Source: Lactarius indigo (lineage: Eukaryota; Basidiomycota; Agaricomycetes; Russulales; Russulaceae). Taken from it: a DNA stretch of 64,000 nt. The notes below the pieces were generated by a model. That model was not told where the DNA came from, did no database searches, and saw nothing but the letters and a program-made list of their open reading frames with translations. Of this stretch, positions 10,843 to 21,200 are shown piece after piece (the first letter of the stretch is position 1; each line of letters starts with the position of its first letter). The position numbers and the translations under genes are program-made. The stretch spans positions 806,001 through 870,000 of the forward strand of contig JAFKAC010000005.1 of assembly GCA_025766275.1 (NCBI GenBank), given 5' to 3'.

Positions 10843-11825
10843 GTCTCTCCTCTGTAATATCATTATCAGTTCTCACTCTGTTGTGTGTTACAATTCTGCC
10901 CCTGCAACCCTGGCAAATGGCAATATGAAGGATGCAAATATGAGAAGAAGAAGAGGATGATGAAGAAAAAGCTGAGATAAGCCATAAACCACAAGCTAAG
11001 TGTCCCAGCCCACAATACCATTGGACCTTCTGCAATAATGTGCAGATGTGCAGGTTCCACCAGCCCAGATAAGAAGATCAAGAATCACCTGTCATGTGAC
11101 CCCAGCATGTGACCTGGCTAGAACACACCAGAAGAGTCCAGATGAGCTTGTGCCTGGCTGACTGATGTTTGGTACCTGATGACTGATACTGGCTGCAGAT
11201 GACTCATAGACGATTACACTGTTACAATAAGGATGACTGATGCTCTGTTCTGACTGGTTGACTGACAGTATGCTGACTGATACTTACACATTCCCGATGA
11301 CACTCTTACTGTACAATTACTCACCCTAGGATCGTTGTATTAGGGTTTCTGAGTTTGAAGCTTACAACTAAGGAAGTATAAGTAGGGTAGCTTGTATCCC
11401 CAACTCCTTAGCTTGAGATCTTTAGGAATTGCACCCACTGTTTGCAACTGTCTCCTTTCTATATTTTGAGCTGGACTGTTTGCCACTTCTTTGGCTGTCT
11501 GCCATTCCCCCTTTCTTCTCTTATCTGCCATTCTCTGCCTCTCAGTGTGCTCTTGCCTGATAGAGTGCTGCTAGTATCTTTGTCGACCAGGGGATGCCTT
11601 GGCTGTACTTGCCCTTCCCCATAAGTTGGCTGACAATTTGGGGCACTGTGTTCCCACAGAACCATCCAAGTCAGACATTATGCCCATGCAAGCGTAACAT
11701 TGTGTGCCAGACTCTCTTGCTTCCCTGCAACTTCCCTGTACACCTCTGCTTCCAGCCCACCCACATATCTCACCACAGTCTCCTCTTGTCACTGTGAGTA
11801 TGTTATCTATGTGTGCTGTTCATCA
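10843..11825 (+). repeat. Truncated LTR-E copy, split by another solo LTR
   Basis: Only about the last 160-170 bp of LTR-E are present: 10843-10885 and 11705-11825, ending CTGTTCATCA. The 5' part is missing. The two pieces join precisely once the LTR-H insertion (10886-11699) and one TSD copy are removed. Confidence 0.8.
10886..11699 (+). repeat. Solo LTR-H (814 bp)
   Basis: Begins TGTTACAATTCTG and ends AAGCGTAACA. The 5-bp TSD TTGTG is perfect (10881-10885 and 11700-11704). A TATA-like AGTATAAGTAG lies near 11377. It is the only copy of this family in the window. Orientation is arbitrary because no internal region is present; I took the strand on which the TATA box reads forward. Confidence 0.88.
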
Positions 11826-12506
11826 GGTTTCAGGCCAAGCCAGGCCTGGAAACCACTAACAGGGACAATGCTCCAGCCTGGCCTGCAGACATTTCTGAGT
11901 TGGTGTCCATTGTATTTGGTGCACTGCAATCATGGGCCTATTTTTGGGTTGTGCAACCTAAGTCAAATTGCAATACTCAGAGTGCCAAAATGGCTGACCA
12001 AAATTTGGGGTCAGAATGGCACTAATCAAAGCATAATATGGGGGTACCTATAGGCTTTGCAAAAATTGTTGGCATGCTTCCTTATTTGAATATAGTAATG
12101 TCATTACCTGACTAAATGAGTGTGAGGTTAGATGGGGAATCCTCACACTTGATCAAGTGTGATTCTGTTCACCTCTTGTAACCAGTGTGACTCAAAGAGT
12201 AATGATGAAAGATAAGCAGAGAGAGACTCTGGTCCCTTTGTGTGTATTTTCACAGGTTTAAATACTACATGCTAGTGGATGTCTTAGACATATAATACTT
12301 TACATCTTGAACACACCTTATAGTAAATAAGAGAATATCAGAGACAGCGGTCACAGGACCATCACGGAATTACGCTGACTAATTATGTTCACAACATGCC
12401 AAACCTGGTGGCCCTACCGGCAATATTCGGACTTCAACGTGCCAGGTCGGCCAAATATTAGACAAAAATCGGGCATCTCAATCGTTCTCGGCAGCTACAA
12501 GGCGAT
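11826..12506. other. Intergenic region upstream of the methyltransferase gene
   Basis: No gene or repeat family recognised. It starts with an inverted repeat (GGTTTCAGGCC .. GGCCTGGAAACC, 11826-11854) and contains a palindromic CACACTTGATCAAGTGTG near 12140-12160. The last 130 bp are CpG-richer than the transposons to the left and probably hold the promoter of the gene at 12507. Confidence 0.5.
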
Positions 12507-13464
12507 ATGCACGACACAATTGCACCTAAGTACACTGCCAGTCGCGACGCTTCTGGGTGGTCTGCAACAAGCTATCGCAACATAGCATCGTACGTCTACT
12601 CTTCAAGGGCAACTGCATTGATCCTTCAGTTGCTTGACGCACGCCCGGGTGAAAGAATTCTTGACTTTGGCTGCGGGAGTGGGGAAGTAACCGCCGAAAT
12701 AGCGCGCCTTGTCGGCCCTCAAGGGATGGTCGTGGGAGTAGATACGAGCGAAAGCATGGTTAGCAAGGCCACTGCATCTGCTGATACCAAGACTAACGAT
12801 ACAGTAGATTGCGAAGGCTCGCGAGACGACTAAGTTACCGGATACTCTCCTTATCAAATGCGATATACAGGCTCCTCAACTCCTCGAGGAGCTTCCGCCC
12901 GACTTCGTGGGAAGGTGCGACAAAATATTCAGCAATGCAGTCCTACATTGGTGTTCTCGAGACCCCCTTGGTGTATTAGCGAATGTTCGCAGGGTACTGA
13001 AGGCGGGGGGGCTCTTTGTCGCTGAGATGGGAGGCCATGGGAACGTAGCAGGTTCGTACCTACATTATTGTTGCTGTGGATACCAGCTAAATATGTGTTT
13101 AGATGTCAGAAATGCTTTACATGACGCGTTGCTCAAGCGGGGAATAGATCCTGTGGCAAGAGACCCGTGGTTTTTCCCTACGCCAGACCAGTATACGCAA
13201 TTGTTGAAATCAGCAAACCTGCATCCATTAAGCGTTACCCTACATCCCCGCGAGACACCCATAGCAGATCTCGCAGGCTGGATCCGTCTCTTCTGCGGAC
13301 ATAACTTTCTGGAAGGCATTGAACCTGAGGACGAGCAGGAAATAATTTGCGAGGTGGTCGCTACTTGTCGAAAGGCTGATAGGTGCCGTTGGGACGAACA
13401 AAAGAAGTTGTGGTACCTTGACTATGTTCGGTTGCGTGTCACAGCAACGAAAGTTGGAGATTAG
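12507..13464 (+). CDS. Class I SAM-dependent methyltransferase
   Basis: Predicted 285-aa cytosolic enzyme that transfers a methyl group from S-adenosylmethionine; the substrate is not evident. Exons 12507-12758, 12808-13051 and 13103-13464. Intron 1 (49 nt) has a GACTAAC branch site and ends CAGTAG; intron 2 is 51 nt. SAM-binding motif I, LDFGCGSGEVT, is in exon 1 (residues about 50-60), followed by VVGVD with the acidic residue. Exon 2 has KCDIQAPQ and the SNAVLHW motif typical of class I methyltransferases. The ATG at 12507 gives the residues MHDTIAPKY, a plausible start. Convergent with ureG, with 111 bp between the two stops. Base use is CpG-normal, unlike the surrounding transposons. Trans-aconitate methyltransferase-like enzymes are the nearest family that comes to mind, a weak suggestion. 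Confidence 0.88.
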
Positions 13465-13575
13465 GTCGACTTAAAGGTTGGAAGAGGGAATTGTGATAAT
13501 GTCAATATATATCGCGTACGTGCTGCTGTAAGCCTACAATATGTTTCGATCTTCTTTACACATATCCGCGTCACC

Positions 13576-14690
13576 TTATTCAAAGTCGCCGACGGCACCA
13601 GGTTTCCCCGGATTACCGGCCGTCCGCCATGCCGCGAGTATCAAGTTTGCAACGTCTTGAATCCCTTTTCCTTCCTTCACGCTACAGAAGATGGTTGGAC
13701 CATCTCCCCTCATGAGCTTTGAATCGCGATCCATGATATCGAGTGATGCGTTCACGTATTGAGCGATATCGGTCTTCAAAACAGTGATACTGTGTTATAT
13801 CAGAGGACGGACAAATGATCCCACCTTGTTGATTACCAGCAAGTCCGATTGCGATATTCCAGGTCCTCCTTTCCTGGGAATCTTGTCACCACCCTACCAG
13901 GTAATGCCAAGGTTAGGAACGAAGCAATCCGTGGATCTAATTCACGCACAGAAACGTCAATGACGTAGATAATATAATCGGCGAGCTCTCTCGAATAGTT
14001 TGCGGCGAGGTTATCACCCCCACTCTCGACAAATAGCAGCTGACAACCAAATTTTGCTTGCAAAGTCTCAAGCGCACCCATGTTTGCAGATATGTCCTCG
14101 CGAATAGCGGCATGAGGACAGCCGCCGGTTTCAATCGCGAGGATGCGCTCTGCGGGAAGTGCGCGGTTCTTTATAAGGAACTCCTGGTCCTCTCGAGTAA
14201 AGATATCATTGGTAACCGTAGCTGTCATAGAGTTAGGCAGTGGATCTGGAATGGCGTACTACTGTGAAGAAACACACCGATATTGTACTGCGTTCGGAGG
14301 AGCCGGCAAAGAGCGAGAGTCAATGCAGTCTTGCCAGAGCCGACAGGGCTGGAGCACCGCAAAGGTGAGAGTTGACGAGTGGATCAAGCACCGTTGGCGT
14401 ACCCCCCGATCCCTATGGTAAACCCTCGCTCCTCAAAATTCCGTGAGGCATATTCTGGCATGTCCCGTTCTTGGAATCGGCCTATAAGGCGCTGGAAGTC
14501 AATCGATGAATCCCAGAGGTCGGAACTAAAGCAACATACCTGGGTGATCGAGGTGATCATGCGTGTGTCCATGCTCCCCTGGGCCATGTGCATGAGCCTT
14601 GCCTCTGCCAGTTTCATGCGAATGAGGCTGTGCTGTACTCGAGCTCCCACTTGAAGAAAGGTTGTTGATGAACTGTACAGTTGAAGCCAT
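13576..14690 (-). CDS. ureG: Urease accessory GTPase UreG
   Basis: Nickel-delivery GTPase that, with UreD/UreF, activates urease in the cytosol. Six exons give 279 aa: 14690-14540, 14481-14403, 14348-14278, 14221-13950, 13893-13825 and 13773-13576; the five introns are 51-58 nt and all GT..AG. The N-terminus has a His-rich stretch ([15 protein letters not shown], residues about 35-49) likely to bind nickel. The P-loop GPVGSGKT spans exons 2-3. Exon 4 carries [27 protein letters not shown] (the Cys-Pro-His metal motif) and [12 protein letters not shown]; exon 5 ends VINK, the N/TKxD-type guanine motif continuing into exon 6. Phases agree at every junction. All family motifs are intact. Confidence 0.96.
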
Positions 14691-15158
14691 TGCGATGTGT
14701 CATCTCTCGGTTCTGAGGCGAGTGACTTATCATGATTCCCCTGGATGACATCAGCTTTACAAGCCCAAAAAGGAAGGGCAAACAAATCACATCCCAGAGA
14801 GCTTCAACAAACCTTCCATACTCAGTGGTAGATGGGTGCTGATCTCAAGGGTGTTGTGGGATTTTAGGCACCCATACCCATGTTAAGGAGGGAGGGGGGG
14901 TCCACCAGGCCCTTAGCGAATTTTTGGCAACAGGCACCTTTTGGGCACTAAAGGTGGACAGCCCAACAAGCTACCACAAAGAATGTAAATTGCATCTTGC
15001 ACTGAGCTCCCTTTGAGCTTGATTCCAATCAAAATTGAAGTGTCCCTTCACTCTTGAGTAGTGATTTACAGGCCTGAAGCCAGCCCAAGCCCTTGCCCAA
15101 GCCAGCCAGCAGAAGACAGGCTGTGCCTTAGCCAATGAGGCAGCCTGGAGTGGCCTGC
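14691..15158. other. Intergenic region upstream of ureG
   Basis: No coding signature or known repeat. It presumably contains the ureG promoter in its left part. A short run of G (about 14890-14897) and several GCC-rich repeats of the type AAGCCAGCC (15070-15110) are visible. It ends at the TSD ATCAG of element B (15159-15163). Confidence 0.5.
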
Positions 15159-15361
15159 ATCAGTGTTACGATCTTGATGTGGACCCTTACTACTTATGGT
15201 GTGGCACTAGTAGTAAGGTGTAATCTGTCACAGACTTGTAGTGGATGGCTCACATGTACAATGACTCAATCCTAGTACCAGTAGTAGTTTTACTAGGGTT
15301 TGCTACATTTACACGATTCATAGGACGCTTCCAGGTGGCGCTTTAAAGCCTGTCTCATCTT

Positions 15362-15407
15362 GTATATAGGATACTGCGTGAAGACCAAGATATGCCATCT
15401 TGGTCTT
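15362..15407 (+). promoter_or_regulatory. TATA box, start-site hairpin and self-priming 11-mer of LTR-B
   Basis: TATATA at 15362-15367. At 15381-15391 AAGACCAAGAT and at 15397-15407 ATCTTGGTCTT form a perfect 11-bp inverted repeat with a 5-nt loop. The right arm is also the exact complement of the primer-binding site at 16168-16178, so the RNA probably starts at or near 15397. The same hairpin layout occurs in LTR-D (43501-44044), and with a slightly imperfect left arm in LTR-C. Confidence 0.6.
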
Positions 15408-15569
15408 CTTCAATTGTCACTTGTTTGCCTTCTCTCTATCCTTGCTTGTTGTGACCTGTCCCTTCTTTAAAGGGGAGACTTCTACTATCTAGCACCTGCA
15501 AGTGTCTAGGATTGCCTTCGTGCCATACGTCATACAATGCACTTAGCTAAGTGGTTGCTGTCTTACCCA

Positions 15570-16125
15570 TGATGAACAGCACAAGTGGAGAGCATACTCA
15601 CAGTGGGACAAAGTACTGTGGTGAGATATGTAGAGGGTGCTTGAAGCAGCAACAGGGAAGTCTTGTAGTGAAGCAGAGAGAAGTCTGGCACACAACAGTG
15701 AGGAACTGATGTGGACCAGGAGCATACATGGTACTCTACTTATACTCATACAGGGAGTGACAGTACTACAAGGTGAGTAACACCTAGTCACAGAATACAA
15801 GATGTGTTGTTCTAATCAGGACACAAAGGAGTGAATATAAAGAGAACAAGGTGATGAGAACAAGAAGAGTCCAGAGCAAGATGATATCATAGTGACATCA
15901 TAATAAGGATAAGAGCAAAAATAGAACAAAGAGATGTAGTACAATGAAAGGTCTGGAAGTAGTCCATATGATGTCATTGTACATGATGTCATAGATAAGC
16001 TAAGTAGTCCAAGATTGTACAGATCATATAATCTAATCTACAAGTCCAATATATCTTATCTAAAGCAGTCCATATCTGCAAGTCCTTTTTTGAGCCGCTA
16101 AGTGCACAGGGGTCACTTATCAACA
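15570..16125 (-). repeat. Solo LTR-E (556 bp) in the 5' LTR of element B
   Basis: Minus-oriented LTR-E with perfect TSD ACCCA (15565-15569 and 16126-16130). It carries the one-copy version of the internal tandem unit, unlike the copies at 8399 and 9219. Confidence 0.93.
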
Positions 16126-16167
16126 ACCCAGGCTCAATTTGAGCTAATGTTGTGATGGCATTACATT

Positions 16168-16178
16168 AAGACCAAGAT
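16168..16178 (+). promoter_or_regulatory. Primer-binding site of element B
   Basis: AAGACCAAGAT lies two nucleotides (TT) after the LTR end at 16165. It is exactly complementary to 15397-15407 in the LTR, which fits Tf1-like self-priming. No tRNA-like primer site is visible. Confidence 0.72.
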
Positions 16179-16179
16179 A

Positions 16180-18173
16180 TCATTGTGGTGACAACCACTA
16201 CTTGAGACCAGTGGACAAATTTCCATCCCTATCATTTGGAGCGAAGAGGAGATCACAATGTACCAACTTGATTCCTAGGAGCAGCCCACTGGATAGAATG
16301 AGGAGACGAGACAGGGTATTTCGTGGAATTCAACAGACCTACCAGGTTCAGACCTGTTGAGTTTAATTTTGATCGTCTGTGCTGGGTGGAGGTTATGTGG
16401 AACCCCATAGATCACCACTGGGACACCATGAGACCAGCAGGAAGAAACTACCAGTGCAATATTGATGCATGAGAGCTCAATTCACAAGCAGACTGGGGGC
16501 CAATTGACAGCCAAATACAAGAACACTCCACTGGAGAAGTAGTTAGTGAAGAAACTGGAGAAGAAGAAAGCAAAGTAGACCAACAGAGGAGCTTAGGGCC
16601 AATCGAGCAATACACAATCCACAGAGCTGAGTCTCTTCACATCACTGAATCACCAGAAATCATTCATGTAAGATCCCCAGTGGCAGTCATGGCAACAACA
16701 ACCTTGACAGAGCAAGAAATCATCATGATGAGAGATCAAGCAGCATGAGAAGTGGCAGAAGCAATTCGTCTAGAATCAGAAAGACAACTCTTGCCTGTCA
16801 ATCTGGAGACTGGAGTCCAAATGACCATGGACGACACAGCCATATTCCAAGCAATTGGACCAGATCAACCAGACCCCCCTTTGGCAGAACAATGAGGAAT
16901 ACCACTGGACCCTCTGCCAGGACAAGGGGGACCACCAGGAGATGACTTCCCATATCAATGGGATGGAGGAAGAGTTCCCCCAGATGTACCAAGAAGAGGC
17001 CCACTAGATGAAGGACCACCTGAAGGAGGAGGACTGCCTGGAGGTGGAGGACATGGCAACGAAAAACTAACAGGTGAGCCCCCCTCCATATTCGATGGCA
17101 ACCAAACTAAAGTGGACGCTTTCTTGATGCAATGGCATGTCTACTGGGGCATGAATCTCAATGCCCCGGTCATGAGGAACGACTACCAACAATCCCTCCT
17201 CTTTCTTTCTTACATCAAGGGGACCACCATCAGCGAATGGGTGCTGTCCTACCTCAAATGGCTGAATCAGCAGATACAAAGAGGAATCAATCAACATACG
17301 CACGCCCTTTGGGATGGAGTAGCAGATGGCTTTAACCAAAGGTTTGTCAACACACTTGAAAAAGAACAAGCTCAAGCACTCTTGTAAAAAGGGCTGAAGA
17401 TGGTGGATGGAGATATTGACAAGTACATCAACGAGTTTGAGGAAGCAGCATGCAAGGTGGGGTATCAACTCAATGACCCCCAGACCATCGACCTTTTTAC
17501 TAATGGAATACCCAAAAAACTGTACAAATGAGTGTATGACCTTGATGAGCCAGAGACATTCAACAAATGGAAATGGGTGGTACTTCGGAGGCAGAAAAAC
17601 TACATCCACATGCGCACACGCCTCAACAACTACAAAGACACCCCAAAGAATGAAGGAAAAGCAGGCAATGCAGGATGGACAGTACCACAGAACCTCATGA
17701 ATCCTTGGGCAATGGATACTTCCACCAATAGGACCAGGGCGAAAGCACAACTGGCCAGATCTGAGGAGATAGATTATGGGAAACCCCCATACACAGGTTT
17801 GCCACCCTTTCCACCACAAGGAGGACCAGGTGCCAGAGGAAGGGGTCGGGGTGGGTCATGAAGAGACTTAAGGACAGTGCTTTGTTATAACTGCAATGCA
17901 TCAGGACATCTCTCATGAAATTGTCCATACCCCCAACAGCCCCAACAATGGCAGCCAACCACCAGAACTGCTGGGCCATCAAATGTACATGCAGCTGAAA
18001 CAGACTACTATACTCAAGAGTCACCACCAGCTCAGATTCAAGCCGCATCAACTAACAAGACACCCAAAGAACGAGCCAAGTAGTGGCTCTCAGGAGTGGC
18101 AAACGCACCTGATGAAGTAAAGGACTTGATATTGCAGAACCTATGGGGGAAAGAGGGTTTTTGGAGTGCCTAA
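16180..18173 (+). pseudogene. gag of element B
   Basis: Gag polyprotein in one frame with several stops. N-terminal leader domain shared with C1/C2 (NFHPYHLERRGDHN ... EFNFDRLCW ... WNPIDHHWD; 16205-16440). A Pro/Gly-rich linker follows (16900-17060). The Gag core (17090-17640) has FLMQWHVYWGMN and SYIKGTTISEWVL. A CCHC knuckle (about 17885-17930) reads C-x2-C-x4-H-x4-C, with TGA replacing the Arg before the last Cys. Stops at 16746, 17385 (TAA), 17529, 17859 and in the knuckle mostly match Arg or Gln in homologues. The terminal TAA at 18171 aligns with the conserved gag stop of C1 and C2. No ATG is visible between the primer-binding site and the leader domain. Confidence 0.85.
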
Positions 18174-18229
18174 ACCCATTGGCCCGGGTGAGGGCTTTAA
18201 ATTGTAATTCTGTAATCATGACTTGCTTT

Positions 18230-21200
18230 TGTTCTCTTCAAATTCCAGTCTCGATCCACATGAATTACTGCATGGCCAACATAAAAGCACTGGTGGATTC
18301 CAGAGCCACTGACAACTTCATACATCCAAAATTCACACAAAAACTGGGAATTGGAACCCAACCCCTAGACCAGTCATGCAAGATATGGAACATAGACAAT
18401 ACCGAAAACAAAGCTGGGTGTATCACTCATTTTTCGGATTTGGACATCTACGCTAGGGGGTATCATAGAACCATGAGGTTCCTAATTACAGACCTTGGAA
18501 CAAGGACATCGTCCTCAGATACCCATGGCTGGCAATATACAAGCCAACCATCAACTGGAGAGATGCAGCAATACACAAAGAAGTGATGCCAATAGTCATC
18601 AGTACACAGGACAGTCGAGACCAACAAATTGTCATTGCATCCACCCTCACTGATACTGAAAAATATGACATAGTCCAGGAGCTTGACGAAGACAAACTCT
18701 AGATCCATGTGACAATGTCCACTGAGCTGGCCATCCAAGCCCAGGGAGAGGAGAAACAAATGGAACTGCCCACAGTGTACAACGCATTCCAAAAGCTCTT
18801 TAGCAAGGAAGCCTCACAATGTTTTCCCCCTGCACAACCATGGGATCATGCTATTGAATTTAAACCAGGCACTCCCACCACCATTGACTGCAAGATATAC
18901 CCACTCACTCAGGAAGAAGAAGGGAAGCTCAAAGAATTCCTGGACGAAAAGCTTGCGCAGGGATATTTACATCCTTCTATATCTCCATACACATCCTCTT
19001 TCTTCTTTGTCAAAAAGAAGGACAGAAAGCTACGCCCTGTCCAGGACTATCACATCATCAATTCACACACTGTCTGAAATCAATACCCACTTCTGCTCAT
19101 CCAAGACCTTATTTATGACCTCAGCAACGCACATATTTATACAAAACTTGATATTAGTGATGAACAGCACACAAGAAGATCATACTCACAGTGACAAGGG
19201 AGACTGTGGTGAGATATGATAGGGTGGCTGGAAGCAGCAACAGGAAGTCAAGCAGAGTGAAGCAAGATGGTATCTGGCACACAGCAGAGTGAGAACTGAT
19301 GTGGACCAGGGCATACAGAGTACTCTACTTATACTATACAGAGGTGTGACACTAATACAAGGGTAGTAACATAGAGTCACAGAATACAAGGAGCGTTGTT
19401 CTACATACAGGACAAAAGGAGTGTACCAAAGGAGAACAAGGTGACTAGAACAAAGAAAGTCCAGACAAGGATGATATCATAGTGACATCATAATAAAGAT
19501 AGGAACTAGAAAGGAACAAAGGACAGAGTACAATGAAGTGTCTGGAGTGTTCTACATGATGTCATTGTACATGATGTCATACATGACGCAATGATAAGCA
19601 CTAGATTGTACAGATCAAATCTATGTAATCTACAAGTCCAATTAATCTAATCTAAAGCAGTCCATGCTGCAAGTCCGGTCTGTATGAGCTGCTAAGTGCG
19701 TGCGGGTCACTTATCAACAATTAGATGGGGGTATAACAACATTCACATAAGAGATGGTGACCAAGAGAAAGTGGCCTTCAAGACAAAGTTTGGGCTATTT
19801 GAACCCACTGTCATGTTCTTCAGCCTCACCAACTCCCCTGCCACTTTTCAAACAATGATGAACCATATCTACCACGATACCATCGCAAAGCATGAACAGC
19901 TAGGTACAGTCATACAGGTATACATGGATGACATCAGTATAGCCACATGTGACGGTTACAACTCCAACGCACATATTGCAGCTGTCACAGACATTCTTTG
20001 TGTGGCACAGGAGCATGATCTGTATTTCAAGCTTGAGAAATGCCTCTTCCACCAACTTCAGATGGATTACCTGGGGGTAATCCTTGAAAAGGGGGTAACA
20101 CACATGGACCCAGTAAAAGTTCATGGTATCAAGGACTGGCTGACACCAACAAAGGTCAGGGACATTCGCTCTTTCCTAGGCTTCTGCAACTTTTACTGCT
20201 TATTCATCTGAGGTTTCGCAACCCACGCTCACCCCTTGAACCAATTGACAAGAAAGGATGTGGAATGGAGGTGGACCAAAGAAGAAGACAATGCTTTCAG
20301 AACTCTCAAACACCTCATTACAGAAGAACCAGCACTGGCACACCCTCACACCTCAGGATATGCAGTAGGCGCCATTCTCTTGCAAAAGAAAAATGATGGG
20401 TGCAAGCACCCCATAGGATACTACTCTGCTATGCTAAGCGAGGCAGAACACAACTATGACATTTCCAACCTAGAACTACTGGCCATCATGAAAGCCCTCC
20501 AACATTGGAGACCCCTACTCGTGGGCTCACCACACAAAATCAAAATATTCTCCGACCACCTCAACCTCCAGTACTGGAAGACCCCACAAAAAATCAGCAG
20601 AAGAGTCGTGAGAGAGGTACTAGAGCTAATGGAATATGACTTTGAGATCCACCACATTAAAGGGAAGAACAACAGAAGGGCAGATGCCCTCTCCAGATGA
20701 CCAGATTACAGACAAGGAGAGGAAGATAACCAAGGTGTGGTCATCCTTCCTCCCAAAGTATTCATACAAGCGACTAATGTTGCCCACACCATGGGAATAC
20801 ACCCAATGCTGCAACAACTGAGACATTGGCAAGATCCAAAAGTCATCAAGCATTGGGCAGACGCCCACCAGCTGAACAAAATCGAGGGAGAATGGTACAA
20901 AGAAGGACGTCTAGTAATCACCAGACCTACAACCACACACTGAGCAATCATCCATGATCATCATGATTCCCCCGTTCATGGCCACCCAGGTATCAGTTGT
21001 ACCCAGCAGATCATGGAATGACACTACTGGTGGCCCAGCCTCTGCAATGATGTATACAAATATGTCACAGGATGCACTGAATGCTAGCAAAACAAAGTCA
21101 ACACAAGACCAACTCATGCACTGCTGCACCCTATCACCCCACTAACTGATGCGCCCCCATTTCACACCATAGCCCTGGACTTTATTATGAAGCTGCCAAT

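Larger units (their letters stand above)
15164..16165 (+). repeat. 5' LTR of element B (LTR-B), split by a solo LTR
   Basis: Begins TGTTACGATCTTG and ends GATGGCATTACA. Interrupted at 15570-16125 by a minus-oriented LTR-E. The remaining 441 bp equal the length of the 3' LTR. It contains a TATATA box, a hairpin at the predicted RNA start, and an 11-mer complementary to the primer-binding site. Confidence 0.93.

Noticed and set aside
18186..18248. A possible spliced gag-pol intron (GTGAGG..TTCCAG) as an annotated intron
   Set aside because: The gag stop lies upstream of the donor, so splicing would not bypass it, and element A lacks the same donor. Kept only as a finding to test.
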